Shown here: positions 28,893 to 37,993 of the stretch, in pieces
Position numbering within the stretch: position 1 is the stretch's first letter
Layout: every line of letters starts with the position of its first letter
DNA from: Streptomyces sp. NBC_01549
Lineage (GTDB): Bacteria; Actinomycetota; Actinomycetes; Streptomycetales; Streptomycetaceae
Reading direction: 5' to 3'
DNA length: 64,000 nt
Assembly (NCBI RefSeq): GCF_026339955.1
Contig: NZ_JAPEPW010000001.1
Coordinates: 2,046,001-2,110,000, forward strand
Made by a program: the position numbers and the translations under genes
The notes under the pieces: generated by a model
The model's database searches: none
The model's input: only the letters and a program-made list of their open reading frames with translations
Told to the model about the DNA's origin: nothing

Positions 28893-29002
28893 CCGGGCTG
28901 GTTTCAACCCGGCTGGTGTTGATCGCAGAAGACCTGTTGAGCCGCTGGCCCACAGGCAGCGTGAGCCAGGAATCTCCTCTCTTCAGGGAGGAGAGGATTC
29001 AA
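28893..29002 (+). ncRNA. Solitary omega-RNA-like element (IS605/TnpB right-end type), copy 1
   Basis: A ~110-bp element nearly repeated at 48722-48833. It starts with a CCGGG...CCCGG hairpin. A conserved middle (TGATCGCAGAAGACC) and a CGCTG/CAGCG stem follow. The element ends with GTGAGCCAGGAATC, a nine-bp hairpin (TCTCCTCTC / GGGAGGAGA, TTCA loop) and GGATTCAA. That 3' form (GAATC, hairpin, GAGGAT-TCAA) is typical of IS200/IS605 right ends that encode the TnpB guide RNA. No tnpB or tnpA is nearby. If it is such an RNA, the next bases (from 29003) would be the guide and run into the start of the SDR gene at 29015. Confidence 0.5.
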
Positions 29003-29014
29003 TAGCCTTGGGTC

Positions 29015-29788
29015 ATGACAACGGCTCTGATTACGGGATCGACCGCGGGTATCGGCGCCGCCTTCGCACGGCGGCTGGCGGCTGACGGGCACAACCTCGT
29101 GCTGGTGGCGCGCGACACCAAGCGGCTGGGCGAGCAGGCGACCGAACTGCACGACCGGCACGGCATCGAGGCGGAGGTGCTGACCGCCGACCTGGCGACG
29201 GACGAGGGCATCGAGGCGGTGGCCGCCCGTCTCTCCGACCGCAAGAACCCGGTCGACCTGCTGATCAACAATGCGGGCTTCGGCAACAAGGGCCGCTATC
29301 TCGAGGTGTCGATGGCCGACGAGCTGACCATGCTCAAGGTGCACTGCGAGGCCGTTCTGCGGTTGACGTCGGCGGCGACCGAGGCCATGCGGGAGCGTGG
29401 CCGGGGCGGGGTCGTCAACGTCGCGTCGGTGGCCGCGTTCGTGCCGCGGGGCACGTACGGGGCGTCCAAGGCGTGGGTCGTGCAGTTCACGCAGGGCGCG
29501 GCGCGGGATCTGGCGGGCAGCGGCGTGCGGCTGATGGCGCTGGCCCCCGGTTTCGTCCGCACCGAGTTCCACCAGCGGGCCGGGATGGGCACGGACAACA
29601 TCCCGAACTGGATGTGGCTGGACGCGGACAAGCTGGTCGCGGCGGCGCTCGCGGACCTGGCCCGCGGCAAGTCGCTCTCCGTCCCCGACCCTCGCTACAA
29701 GGCGCTGATGGGCCTGGTGAAGGTGGCACCGCGGGGACTGCTGGGCGGGATCACGTCGAAGACGGGCCGGAAGTACGGTCCCCAGTAG
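29015..29788 (+). CDS. Short-chain dehydrogenase/reductase
   Basis: A 257-residue classical SDR. The cofactor motif is GSTAGIG (8-14), NNAG is at 85-88, and the catalytic residues are Ser138, Tyr148 and Lys152 (YGASK). Arg33 after the second strand (VARDTKRL) favours NADP. The C-terminal stretch is longer and basic (PDPRYKALMGLVKVAPRGLL), like the DltE/YqjQ-type SDRs acting on lipophilic substrates; the substrate is unknown. The start lies 12 bp after the omega-RNA-like element, so that element may have replaced part of its original 5' region. Confidence 0.9.
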   Translation: MTTALITGSTAGIGAAFARRLAADGHNLVLVARDTKRLGEQATELHDRHGIEAEVLTADLATDEGIEAVAARLSDRKNPVDLLINNAGFGNKGRYLEVSMADELTMLKVHCEAVLRLTSAATEAMRERGRGGVVNVASVAAFVPRGTYGASKAWVVQFTQGAARDLAGSGVRLMALAPGFVRTEFHQRAGMGTDNIPNWMWLDADKLVAAALADLARGKSLSVPDPRYKALMGLVKVAPRGLLGGITSKTGRKYGPQ

Positions 29789-29872
29789 GGACCGCCGTGC
29801 AGTGGGTGGTGTCGTCCCTCCGGTGGGAAACTGAGGGTGTTCAACCGGACCCAGGGGGCCGGAGGCGACGCC

Positions 29873-30580
29873 ATGACATTCGTACAGCTCATCGACTGCA
29901 GGACCAGCCGGTTCGACGAGATGAACCAGCTGATGGACACATGGGTCGAAAGGACCAAGGGCAAGCGGGCCGCGACACACAATGTGATCGGCAAGGACCG
30001 CTCCGACGCGAGCCACTTCATAGAGATCGTGGAGTTCCCCTCGTTCGAGGAAGCGATGCGGATCTCGAACCTCCCCGAGACCGACACGGTCTTCCGCGAG
30101 ATGGTGGCGCTCTGCGACGAGCTGCCGACGTTCACCGACCTGGACGTGGTGCGGGACGAGCAGTTGTACGCGGCCAACATCCGCCGGTTCCTGGAGACGC
30201 TCGCCACCCGGGGTGAACTTCCGCCGCTCAACAGTCTGATGGCGGAGAACTACCACGACCACGACCCGGCCAACGAGCAGGACACCATCGGCCTCGACGC
30301 GATGCGGCGCGAGATCGAGATGTGGCGCGGCGGGTTCGACTTCACGTTCACCGTCGAGGACCAGCTCACCGAGGGCGACCGGGTCTGCACCCGGTGGACC
30401 TGGAACGGCGCCCACAAGGGCGACTTCATGGGGATCCCGGCGACCGGGAATCAGGTCACCATGACCGGGACGACGATCTTCCGCTGCCAGGAGGACGGGA
30501 AGATCGTCGAGGGCTGGAGGCAGTACGACCGGCTGGGGCTGATGAGTCAGCTCGGGGCGCTGGACGCGCTGGAGCAATAG
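29873..30580 (+). CDS. Two-domain protein: N-terminal alpha/beta-barrel plus SnoaL-like NTF2 domain
   Basis: A 235-residue protein. ATG 29873 follows GGAGG with seven bases of spacing. Residues 1-95 (MTFVQLIDCRTSRFDEMNQLM onward) look like a dimeric alpha/beta-barrel of the antibiotic-biosynthesis-monooxygenase type. Residues ~100-235 form a SnoaL/ester-cyclase NTF2 fold (MAENYHDHDPAN, FDFTFTVEDQLTEGDRVCTRWTWNGAHKGDFMGIPATGNQVTM). SnoaL-like domains range from polyketide cyclases to binding proteins, so no reaction is assigned. The fusion is less common than either domain alone. Confidence 0.82.
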   Translation: MTFVQLIDCRTSRFDEMNQLMDTWVERTKGKRAATHNVIGKDRSDASHFIEIVEFPSFEEAMRISNLPETDTVFREMVALCDELPTFTDLDVVRDEQLYAANIRRFLETLATRGELPPLNSLMAENYHDHDPANEQDTIGLDAMRREIEMWRGGFDFTFTVEDQLTEGDRVCTRWTWNGAHKGDFMGIPATGNQVTMTGTTIFRCQEDGKIVEGWRQYDRLGLMSQLGALDALEQ

Positions 30581-30651
30581 TGCGGTGGTCGGTGGTCAGT
30601 AGGCGGTAAGTCAGTGGGCGGCAGTCCGTAGTCGGTAGTGCCGAGTACGGG

Positions 30652-30685
30652 AGAAGCCCCCGTTCCATGCGGAACGGGGGCTTCT
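30652..30685. terminator. Strong terminator after groEL
   Basis: A perfect 15-bp stem, AGAAGCCCCCGTTCC with loop ATGC and its complement, lies 15 bp beyond the groEL stop and serves both convergent genes. The preceding ~60 bp (30585-30645) is a low-complexity run of GTCGGTGGT/AGTCGGTAGT-like words with no evident function. Confidence 0.88.
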
Positions 30686-30700
30686 TCGGGAGTACGAGAC

Positions 30701-32338
<1,638 letters not shown>

Positions 32339-32458
32339 TCAGCCCTCTCGGAAAACTGGGGTGAACGAACCGCGCCCCCGACGCCCGGCTGGTTATGGTC
32401 GCGGGGGCCAGGGGCGCAGTTCACTGCAAAACTGGGTGAAACGGTGAAGCTCGGTGAA

Positions 32459-32767
32459 CTACTTCTCGATGATCGCGAGCACGTCGCGAGCCGAGAGGAC
32501 GAGGTACTCCTCGCCGTTGTACTTCACCTCGGTGCCGCCGTACTTGCTGTACAGCACGATGTCGCCGGTGCTGACGTCGAGCGGCAGGCGCTCGCCGTTC
32601 TCGAAGCGGCCCGGGCCCACGGCGAGGACGACGCCCTCCTGGGGCTTCTCCTTCGCGGTGTCCGGGATGACCAGGCCGGAAGCCGTGGTCTGCTCGGCGT
32701 CCAGCGGCTGGACCACAACACGGTCCTCGAGCGGCTTGATGGCAACCTTGGAGCTGGTGGTCGTCAC
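32459..32767 (-). CDS. groES: Co-chaperonin GroES
   Basis: A 102-residue 10-kDa chaperonin with the family signature [15 protein letters not shown] and the mobile loop region [19 protein letters not shown]. It caps the GroEL ring during folding. It is the first gene of the groES-groEL unit; two CIRCE operators lie about 100 and 145 bp upstream. Confidence 0.97.
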   Translation of the reverse strand: MTTTSSKVAIKPLEDRVVVQPLDAEQTTASGLVIPDTAKEKPQEGVVLAVGPGRFENGERLPLDVSTGDIVLYSKYGGTEVKYNGEEYLVLSARDVLAIIEK

Positions 32768-32864
32768 GATCCGACCTCCCCCTTCGGAGATCTCACGGGG
32801 TTAACTGTCTGAGGTGGCGACCAGGTGGATCCGTCGTCGCGGGTGCCGGACCTGCCCGTCGCTA

Positions 32865-32891
32865 TTGGCACTCTCCAGGGGGGAGTGCCAA
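32865..32891. promoter_or_regulatory. CIRCE operator, groES-proximal
   Basis: TTGGCACTC-N9-GAGTGCCAA, a perfect 9-bp inverted repeat with the standard 9-base spacer. This is the HrcA heat-shock repressor site. One T/A pair differs from the usual TTAGCACTC, but symmetrically. Confidence 0.95.
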
Positions 32892-32911
32892 GGCCGAGAC
32901 TATGACCGCGA

Positions 32912-32938
32912 TTAGCACTCGGTCAAGCGGAGTGCCAA
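32912..32938. promoter_or_regulatory. CIRCE operator, distal
   Basis: TTAGCACTC-N9-GAGTGCCAA, a consensus left arm with a one-mismatch right arm, 20 bp beyond the first site. Two CIRCE elements in tandem suggest tight HrcA repression of groES-groEL. Confidence 0.93.
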
Positions 32939-32963
32939 AGCCTCCGGCGTGGCGTGGGGTTTT

Positions 32964-33063
32964 GACACCCGGCGTGGGTGTCGGCGTATCCCTGGGGGCT
33001 GCGCCCCAAGACCCCCGCTGTCGGCCTGAACGGCCTCGTCCTCAAGCGCCGGACGGGCTGATT
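32964..33063. repeat. Hairpin plus Streptomyces-type intergenic palindromic repeat
   Basis: A GACACCC/GGGTGTC hairpin (32964-32982) lies beyond the deacetylase stop and probably ends that operon. Next to it are GGGGGCTGCGCCCC-like and GCGCCGGACGGGCTG-like words that recur in intergenic regions across Streptomyces genomes. Confidence 0.55.
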
Positions 33064-33084
33064 GATGCCCCCCGAGCCGAATGG

Positions 33085-33864
33085 TCAGAGGTAGTTCTCC
33101 AGGCGCGCCGGGGTGAGGCCCTCCGCCTGGATGCGTCGCAGGAGTCTGACCGTCGCCTCCGTGAGGTTGGGCTCCTCGAAGCCGGAGAGGATGTCACCCG
33201 GTCGCAGGCGGCGGGCGTCGGGCTCCCGGCCGAGGACGACGGCCGCGACCCCGCAGTCGGCGGCGGCTTGCAGCGTGGTGGTGTCGTACGTGCCGTAGGG
33301 GGGACGGAAGAGCCGGGGGCGGACGCCGAAGCGGGCCTTGAGCTTGTCCTGCTGGCCGCAGATCTCGGCCCGCTGGCCCGCGTACGGCAGCCCGCGCAGC
33401 GAGGCGTGATGGAGGGTGTGGTTCTGCACGCTCGCGCCGACCGTCCGCAGCTGGGCGAAGTGCCCGTACCCCGGCCCGACGACACTGTCCGTGAGGAACA
33501 TGCTGACCGGCAGCCGCAGTTCACGGACCATGTCGACGAACCGCGGATCGCGCTCGGCACCGTCGTCGTAGGTCAGGAAGACCACCTTGTCGCGGGTGGG
33601 TACGCGGTCCACGACGGGGGCCAGCCCCGGCCCCGCGCCGCGGAGGGCGTGCCGGGCGGGCGGCCGCGGCGCGGGGGCGAGCGGGGCGGGCAGCCCCCAG
33701 TGGCGGTACGCCGCCGGGGTCGGCCCCTTCGGCTTGGACCTGCGCACCTCCTGCGCGGCCTTCTTGCCCAGCCGTTCGATCGGGTCGACGGACTGGGCAC
33801 AGCCGGTGCAGCCGGTCAGGAGCGCGGCGGTGAGCGCCCCCGCGACCAGCACCCGAGTTCTCAC
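33085..33864 (-). CDS. Polysaccharide deacetylase-family lipoprotein (second gene of pair)
   Basis: A 259-residue exported lipoprotein (lipobox LLTGC, Cys19). The NodB-type deacetylase domain has motif 1 FLTYDDG (usually TFDDG) and motif 2 NHTLHH, which supplies the metal-binding histidines. Motif 3 is RPPYGTYD. Such enzymes remove N- or O-acetyl groups from cell-wall or extracellular glycans. Its start overlaps the stop of the upstream paralogue by four bases (ATGA), so the two are translationally coupled. Confidence 0.9.
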   Translation of the reverse strand: MRTRVLVAGALTAALLTGCTGCAQSVDPIERLGKKAAQEVRRSKPKGPTPAAYRHWGLPAPLAPAPRPPARHALRGAGPGLAPVVDRVPTRDKVVFLTYDDGAERDPRFVDMVRELRLPVSMFLTDSVVGPGYGHFAQLRTVGASVQNHTLHHASLRGLPYAGQRAEICGQQDKLKARFGVRPRLFRPPYGTYDTTTLQAAADCGVAAVVLGREPDARRLRPGDILSGFEEPNLTEATVRLLRRIQAEGLTPARLENYL

Positions 33865-34787
33865 AGGTAGTCCTCCAGCCGTGCCACCGCGTACCCCTTG
33901 TCGGTGACCTTCTTCAGGAAGCGGCGGACCATGTCGGGCATGGTGCCGTCCCAGTCCTCCTTGCCGCGGAAGTGGGTGAGGACGATGTCGCCGGGGTGCA
34001 GGTCGCGGTCCCAGTCGCGGTACTCCCAGTGGTCGACGAAGACCTCCTCGTCCCAGATGGGGGCGTACTTGATGCCGCAGGACTTGGCGGCGCGCAGGGT
34101 GTCCTGGTTGTAGTTGCCGTAGGGCGGCCTGAGGACCTTCGGGCGTTTGCCGAACTGTTTCTCCATGATGTCCTGCATGCCGCAGATCTCGTGCCTCTGC
34201 TCCTCGTAGGAGAGGCCGGGCAGGTAGGGATGGGTGAGGGTGTGGTTGTTGAGCGTGACGCCCTGGTCTCGCATCTTCCGGAAGTACCCGTAGTCGTCCT
34301 TGATCAGGTAGTTGCTCAGGAAGGCGGTGTACGGGATCTTCAGGTCGCTCATCATCCTGAGGAACGCCGGGTCCTTCTCGGAGCCGTCGTCGATGGTGAG
34401 GAAGACGACCTTGTCCTTGGTGGGGACGGTCGTGAAGACCGGCGGCAGGCCCAGCTCGTCCTGATCGGTGACCTCGAAGCCGTCGCGGGGCCGGATGACC
34501 CGCTTCCTCGCCGGGGCCGGCGGCGCGGCCAGCGGGACCTTCGCGAGCCCCCAGCGCTTGGCGGCGACGACCCGGGCTGCCTGCTGCGCGCGGATTCTGG
34601 CGGCGTAGGAGTCAAGGGCGCGGGCCGGGGGCGCGTGCAGCGCCTCGGGTCCCCCGGCCACGCGGGCGCCGTTGGTGTCGTCGTCGGCGCAACCGGACGC
34701 GAGGGCGGCGACGGCGAGGACGGCGACCCCGCCCCATACCCGCGCCCTCTTTGCGTTGTTTTTGTACTTTTGTCGTACTGATCGCAT
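33861..34787 (-). CDS. Polysaccharide deacetylase-family lipoprotein (first gene of pair)
   Basis: A 308-residue lipoprotein. ATG 34787 (MRSVRQKYKNNAKR) gives a lipoprotein signal ending ALASGC (Cys33). Motifs are FLTIDDG, NHTLTHP and RPPYGNYN, all consistent with a metal-dependent NodB fold. Phe-to-Ile in motif 1 is mild. The late HPGDIVLTHF segment supplies the usual histidine of motif 5, which the downstream paralogue lacks. The paralogues probably act together on envelope glycan. Confidence 0.9.
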   Translation of the reverse strand: MRSVRQKYKNNAKRARVWGGVAVLAVAALASGCADDDTNGARVAGGPEALHAPPARALDSYAARIRAQQAARVVAAKRWGLAKVPLAAPPAPARKRVIRPRDGFEVTDQDELGLPPVFTTVPTKDKVVFLTIDDGSEKDPAFLRMMSDLKIPYTAFLSNYLIKDDYGYFRKMRDQGVTLNNHTLTHPYLPGLSYEEQRHEICGMQDIMEKQFGKRPKVLRPPYGNYNQDTLRAAKSCGIKYAPIWDEEVFVDHWEYRDWDRDLHPGDIVLTHFRGKEDWDGTMPDMVRRFLKKVTDKGYAVARLEDYL

Positions 34788-34897
34788 GGTGTCGGATCCT
34801 CGCAGGCCACCACCCGCCCGCGGCTCCGACACCGCGACCAGGGGCCCACCGTCCACCGACTGGCCCACACCCACCCGCGCTGACCGACAATGGGCCG

Positions 34898-36169
34898 GTG
34901 AACGACGTCTCCTTCGCCTCCCTGCTCACCCCCGAGGGCCGTGCCCTGCTCGACGAGGTGCGCGGCACCGAACCGGCCCAGGAGCTGGCCGTCGCCACCC
35001 GGCTGCGCCGCGACCACCCGGCCGAACTGGTCTCGGCCGCGCTCGGGCAGGCGCGGCTGCGGCAGCGGGCTGCGGCGAAGTTCGGCGCCGAGGACGCGGA
35101 GCGCATGTACTTCACCCCGAACGGGGTCGAGCAGTCGACCCGCACCACGGTCGCCACCCATCGCGCGCGGCGGCTGCGGTCCCTGGGCGTCCGCTCGGTG
35201 GCCGACCTGTGCTCCGGCATCGGCGGCGACGCGATCGCGCTGGCCCGCGCCGGGATCCGCGTCCTCGCCGTCGACCGCGACCCACTGACGGTGGCGGTGG
35301 CGCGCGCGAACGCCGAGGCGCTCGGGCTCGCCGACCTCATCGAGGTGCGCGAGGCCGATGTCACGGAGGTCGACACGGCCGCGTACGACGCGGTCTTCGT
35401 GGATCCGGCGCGGCGCGGCGGCAGACAAGGAGGGGCCGCGCGATGGGGGTCCCCCCAGGCTTTCGGCTCTGGGGGAGCGTCTGTGAGGGGCGGTGGTCGG
35501 GCGACGGGTGGGCGGATCTTCGACCCGGAGGCGTACTCGCCCCCGCTCTCCTGGGCGGTCGCGACGGCCCTGAAGGCCCCGCTCGCCGCCCTGAAGATCG
35601 CCCCGGGCATCCCCCACGAGGCGGTCCCCGCCGAGGCCGAGGCCGAGTGGATCTCGGACGCCGGTGACGTGAAGGAGGCGGTGCTGTGGTTCGGCACCGA
35701 GCCGGGACTCGTGCGGGCCACCCTGCTGCCCGGTCCGCGCGAGCTGCGCGGCCGCGGCCTGCCCGACCCCGCTGTGCGCGAGGTCGGGCGCTACCTGTAC
35801 GAGCCCGACGGCGCCGTCATCCGCGCCCATCTGGTCGCCGAGGTCGCCGAGGAGGTCGGCGGCGGGCTGGTCGACGAGACGATCGCGTACATCACGGCGG
35901 ACGAACTGCGCCCGACGCCGTACGCCTCCGCCTACGAGATCACCGACCGACTTCCCTTCAACGTGAAGAAGTTGAAGGCGCTGCTGCGGGAGCGGGGGGT
36001 CGGGGTGCTGACGGTGAAGAAGCGGGGGTCGGCGGTCGAACCGGAGGAACTCCGCAAGAAGGCCCTGCCCAAGTCGCACGGCCCCCATTCCGCGACCGTC
36101 TTCCTGACCAGGGTCGCGGGGGCACCGACGATGCTGCTCGGCCACCCGGCCGAGCGGCTCACTCCCTAG
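34898..36169 (+). CDS. SAM-dependent methyltransferase with THUMP-like C-terminal domain
   Basis: A 423-residue protein. GTG 34898 begins the conserved N-terminus (VNDVSFASLLTPEGRALL). The SAM site is VADLCSGIGGDAIALARAG and the second motif is VFVDPARRGG, a DPxR-type catalytic loop seen in RNA methyltransferases. The C-terminal part (YEITDRLPFNVKKLKALLRERGVGVLTVKKRGSAVEPEELRKKA) is the THUMP-like domain. The likely substrate is RNA, but the site is unknown. About 30 residues between DPARRGG and GRIFDPEAYSPP come from an inserted palindromic repeat kept in frame. It is divergent from the deacetylase pair. Confidence 0.85.
   Translation: MNDVSFASLLTPEGRALLDEVRGTEPAQELAVATRLRRDHPAELVSAALGQARLRQRAAAKFGAEDAERMYFTPNGVEQSTRTTVATHRARRLRSLGVRSVADLCSGIGGDAIALARAGIRVLAVDRDPLTVAVARANAEALGLADLIEVREADVTEVDTAAYDAVFVDPARRGGRQGGAARWGSPQAFGSGGASVRGGGRATGGRIFDPEAYSPPLSWAVATALKAPLAALKIAPGIPHEAVPAEAEAEWISDAGDVKEAVLWFGTEPGLVRATLLPGPRELRGRGLPDPAVREVGRYLYEPDGAVIRAHLVAEVAEEVGGGLVDETIAYITADELRPTPYASAYEITDRLPFNVKKLKALLRERGVGVLTVKKRGSAVEPEELRKKALPKSHGPHSATVFLTRVAGAPTMLLGHPAERLTP
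35452..35475. repeat. Palindromic repeat inside the methyltransferase gene
   Basis: CCCCCAG pairs with CTGGGGG across GCTTTCGGCT. This hairpin word, with GGGGGT before it and AGC after it, is typical of dispersed Streptomyces intergenic palindromes. Here it lies inside a coding sequence and encodes low-complexity residues rich in Gly, Ala and Ser. Confidence 0.75.
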
Positions 36170-36180
36170 CGTCGCACCGC

Positions 36181-37515
36181 CTAGCGGCAGTCCCTCGCCC
36201 GCGCCTCCAGCAGCTCGCGTTCCCGTTCGTTGCGGGCCAGACCCGCGGCTCGTTCGAACTCCGCGCGGGCCTCCGTCGTACGGCCGAGGCGGGCCAGCAG
36301 GTCGCCGCGGACGCTGGGCAGCAGGTGGTAGTCGCGCAGGGTCGGTTCGCCGGCCAGCCGGTCGACGATCTCCAGCGCCGGGGCGGGGCCCTCGGCCATG
36401 GAGACGGCGACCGCGCGGTTCAACTCGACCACGGGGGATGGGGAACAGGTCGCCAGCAGCCCGTACAGGGTGGCGATCTGCCGCCAGTCGGTGTCCTCGT
36501 AGGTGTACGCCTGGGCGTGACAGGCGGCGATGGCGGCCTGGAGGGCGTACGGGCCGGGGGGTCCGGTGGTGACGGCGTTGGCCCGGGCGAGGGCGGCGAA
36601 GCCGCGGCGGATCAGCAGACGGTTCCAGCGGCGCCGGCTTTGGTCCTTGAGCAGGACGGGCTCGCCCGAGGGGCCGGTGCGGGTGGCGGCGCGGGACTCC
36701 TGGAGCTCCAGCAGGGACACCAGCCCGTGCACTTCGGGCTCCTTGGGCATCAACTCGGCCAGCACGCGGGCCAGTCGCAGCGCGTCCTCGCACAGGGCGG
36801 GGCGCAGCAGGTCGTCGCCCGCCGTGGCGGCGTACCCCTCGTTGAAGACCAGGTAGATGACCTCGAGTACGGACCCGAGGCGGGCCTCGCGGTCCGGACC
36901 GTAGGGGACCTCGAAGGGAACGCCCTTCGTCGCCAGGGTCCGCTTGGCGCGCACGATGCGCTGGGCGACGGTCGCCTCCGGGGCGAGGAAGGCGCGGGCG
37001 ATCTCCGGGGTCGTCAGACCGCCGACCAGGCGCAGGGTGAGGGCGATGCGGGCCTCGGCGGAGAGGACCGGGTGGCAGGCGGTGAAGACGAGCCGCAGCA
37101 GGTCGTCGTCGATGTCGTCCGGGTCGGAGGGTTCGTCGAGGTGGTGCGGGGCGGTCACCGAGAGGTCCCGCCCCACCTCCTCCAGCTTGCGGGCGTACTG
37201 CTCCCGGCGGCGTACGAGGTCGATCGCCCGCCGCTTGGCCGTGGTCGTCAGCCAGGCGCCCGGGTTGTCCGGGACGCCGTCCCGCGGCCACTGCTCCAGC
37301 GCCGCGACCAGGGCGTCCTGCGCGAGCTCCTCGGCGATGCCGACGTCGCGGACGATGCGGGAGACGCCGGCGATGATGCGGGGCGACTCGATCCGGAAGA
37401 TCGTCTCGACGGCTTCGACCGCGTCGACCGCGTCGACCGCGTCGTCGGCACCTCGGGTGGCCCCGGACGCGACGGGCTGCGTGACGGGCGTGACGGTGGG
37501 CTGTTGCTCTTCCAC
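36181..37515 (-). CDS. ECF42-group sigma factor with TPR-like C-terminal extension
   Basis: A 444-residue sigma factor, about twice the usual ECF length. Regions 2 and 4 lie in the first ~215 residues (IVRDVGIAEELAQDALVAALEQW and LVGGLTTPEIARAFLAPEATVAQRIVRAKRTL). The remaining ~230 residues are helical, with tetratricopeptide-like repeats. This architecture plus the adjacent DGPF/YCII gene defines the ECF42 group, which has no classical anti-sigma factor. The extension is thought to be needed for activity. The N-terminus has a DAVDAVDAVEAVE run from 9-bp DNA repeats. GTG start. Confidence 0.92.
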   Translation of the reverse strand: MEEQQPTVTPVTQPVASGATRGADDAVDAVDAVEAVETIFRIESPRIIAGVSRIVRDVGIAEELAQDALVAALEQWPRDGVPDNPGAWLTTTAKRRAIDLVRRREQYARKLEEVGRDLSVTAPHHLDEPSDPDDIDDDLLRLVFTACHPVLSAEARIALTLRLVGGLTTPEIARAFLAPEATVAQRIVRAKRTLATKGVPFEVPYGPDREARLGSVLEVIYLVFNEGYAATAGDDLLRPALCEDALRLARVLAELMPKEPEVHGLVSLLELQESRAATRTGPSGEPVLLKDQSRRRWNRLLIRRGFAALARANAVTTGPPGPYALQAAIAACHAQAYTYEDTDWRQIATLYGLLATCSPSPVVELNRAVAVSMAEGPAPALEIVDRLAGEPTLRDYHLLPSVRGDLLARLGRTTEARAEFERAAGLARNERERELLEARARDCR

Positions 37516-37585
37516 AACCCACCATCAGACACCCGCGGCAGCCACAGGCCAAGGAACCGCTGGGGCATGACCCGCCGGACAGGCT

Positions 37586-37942
37586 CTAGCCCTCGGCGAT
37601 CTCCCGCACCTCGCAGGTCACCGTCCAGTGCTCCTCGTGCACCTTCAGGAACCGCTTGGTCCACTCCAGGGCCTCGGCCATGTCCTTGCACTGCATGAGC
37701 GCGTAGCCGCCGACGACCTCCTTGGACTCGGTGAAGGGCCCGTCGGTGACGGACAGCTGCCCGCCCGACCAGTGCACCCGCTTGCCCTGGGCGGACGGCG
37801 TCAGCCCGGCGGTGTCGAGCATGACCCCCGCCTTGGTGATCTCCTCGATCAGCTCGCCCATCCGCTGCATCAGCTCCGGGCTCGGGCCCTCGGCGGGCGC
37901 GGTGCTCTCGTCGATCTGGACGAGCGACAGATAGCGCGGCAT
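37586..37942 (-). CDS. DGPF/YCII-domain protein, partner of the ECF42 sigma factor
   Basis: A 118-residue protein with the name-giving DGPF at 67-70 (VTDGPFTESKEVVGGYAL) on a YCII-type ferredoxin-like fold. DGPF genes sit next to ECF42 sigma genes and are their main known targets. The biochemical role is not established. It lies 70 bp upstream of the sigma gene on the same strand. An ECF42-type promoter is seen 61-88 bp upstream of its start. Confidence 0.9.
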   Translation of the reverse strand: MPRYLSLVQIDESTAPAEGPSPELMQRMGELIEEITKAGVMLDTAGLTPSAQGKRVHWSGGQLSVTDGPFTESKEVVGGYALMQCKDMAEALEWTKRFLKVHEEHWTVTCEVREIAEG

Positions 37943-37993
37943 GGTGACTCCTCGTGTCCGTGGTGCCTCGAAGGCGGGGCTTCTCCCTGCCTC

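Noticed and set aside
28893..29002. Metabolite riboswitch or attenuator for the SDR gene
   Set aside because: The same structure at 48722-48833 stands at the 3' end of tsaD, not before a gene start, which fits a mobile right end better than a riboswitch.
34352..37552. 1,066-codon minus-strand open frame
   Set aside because: It runs opposite or out of frame to three well-supported genes (deacetylase, methyltransferase, ECF42); composition is typical of a high-GC shadow frame.
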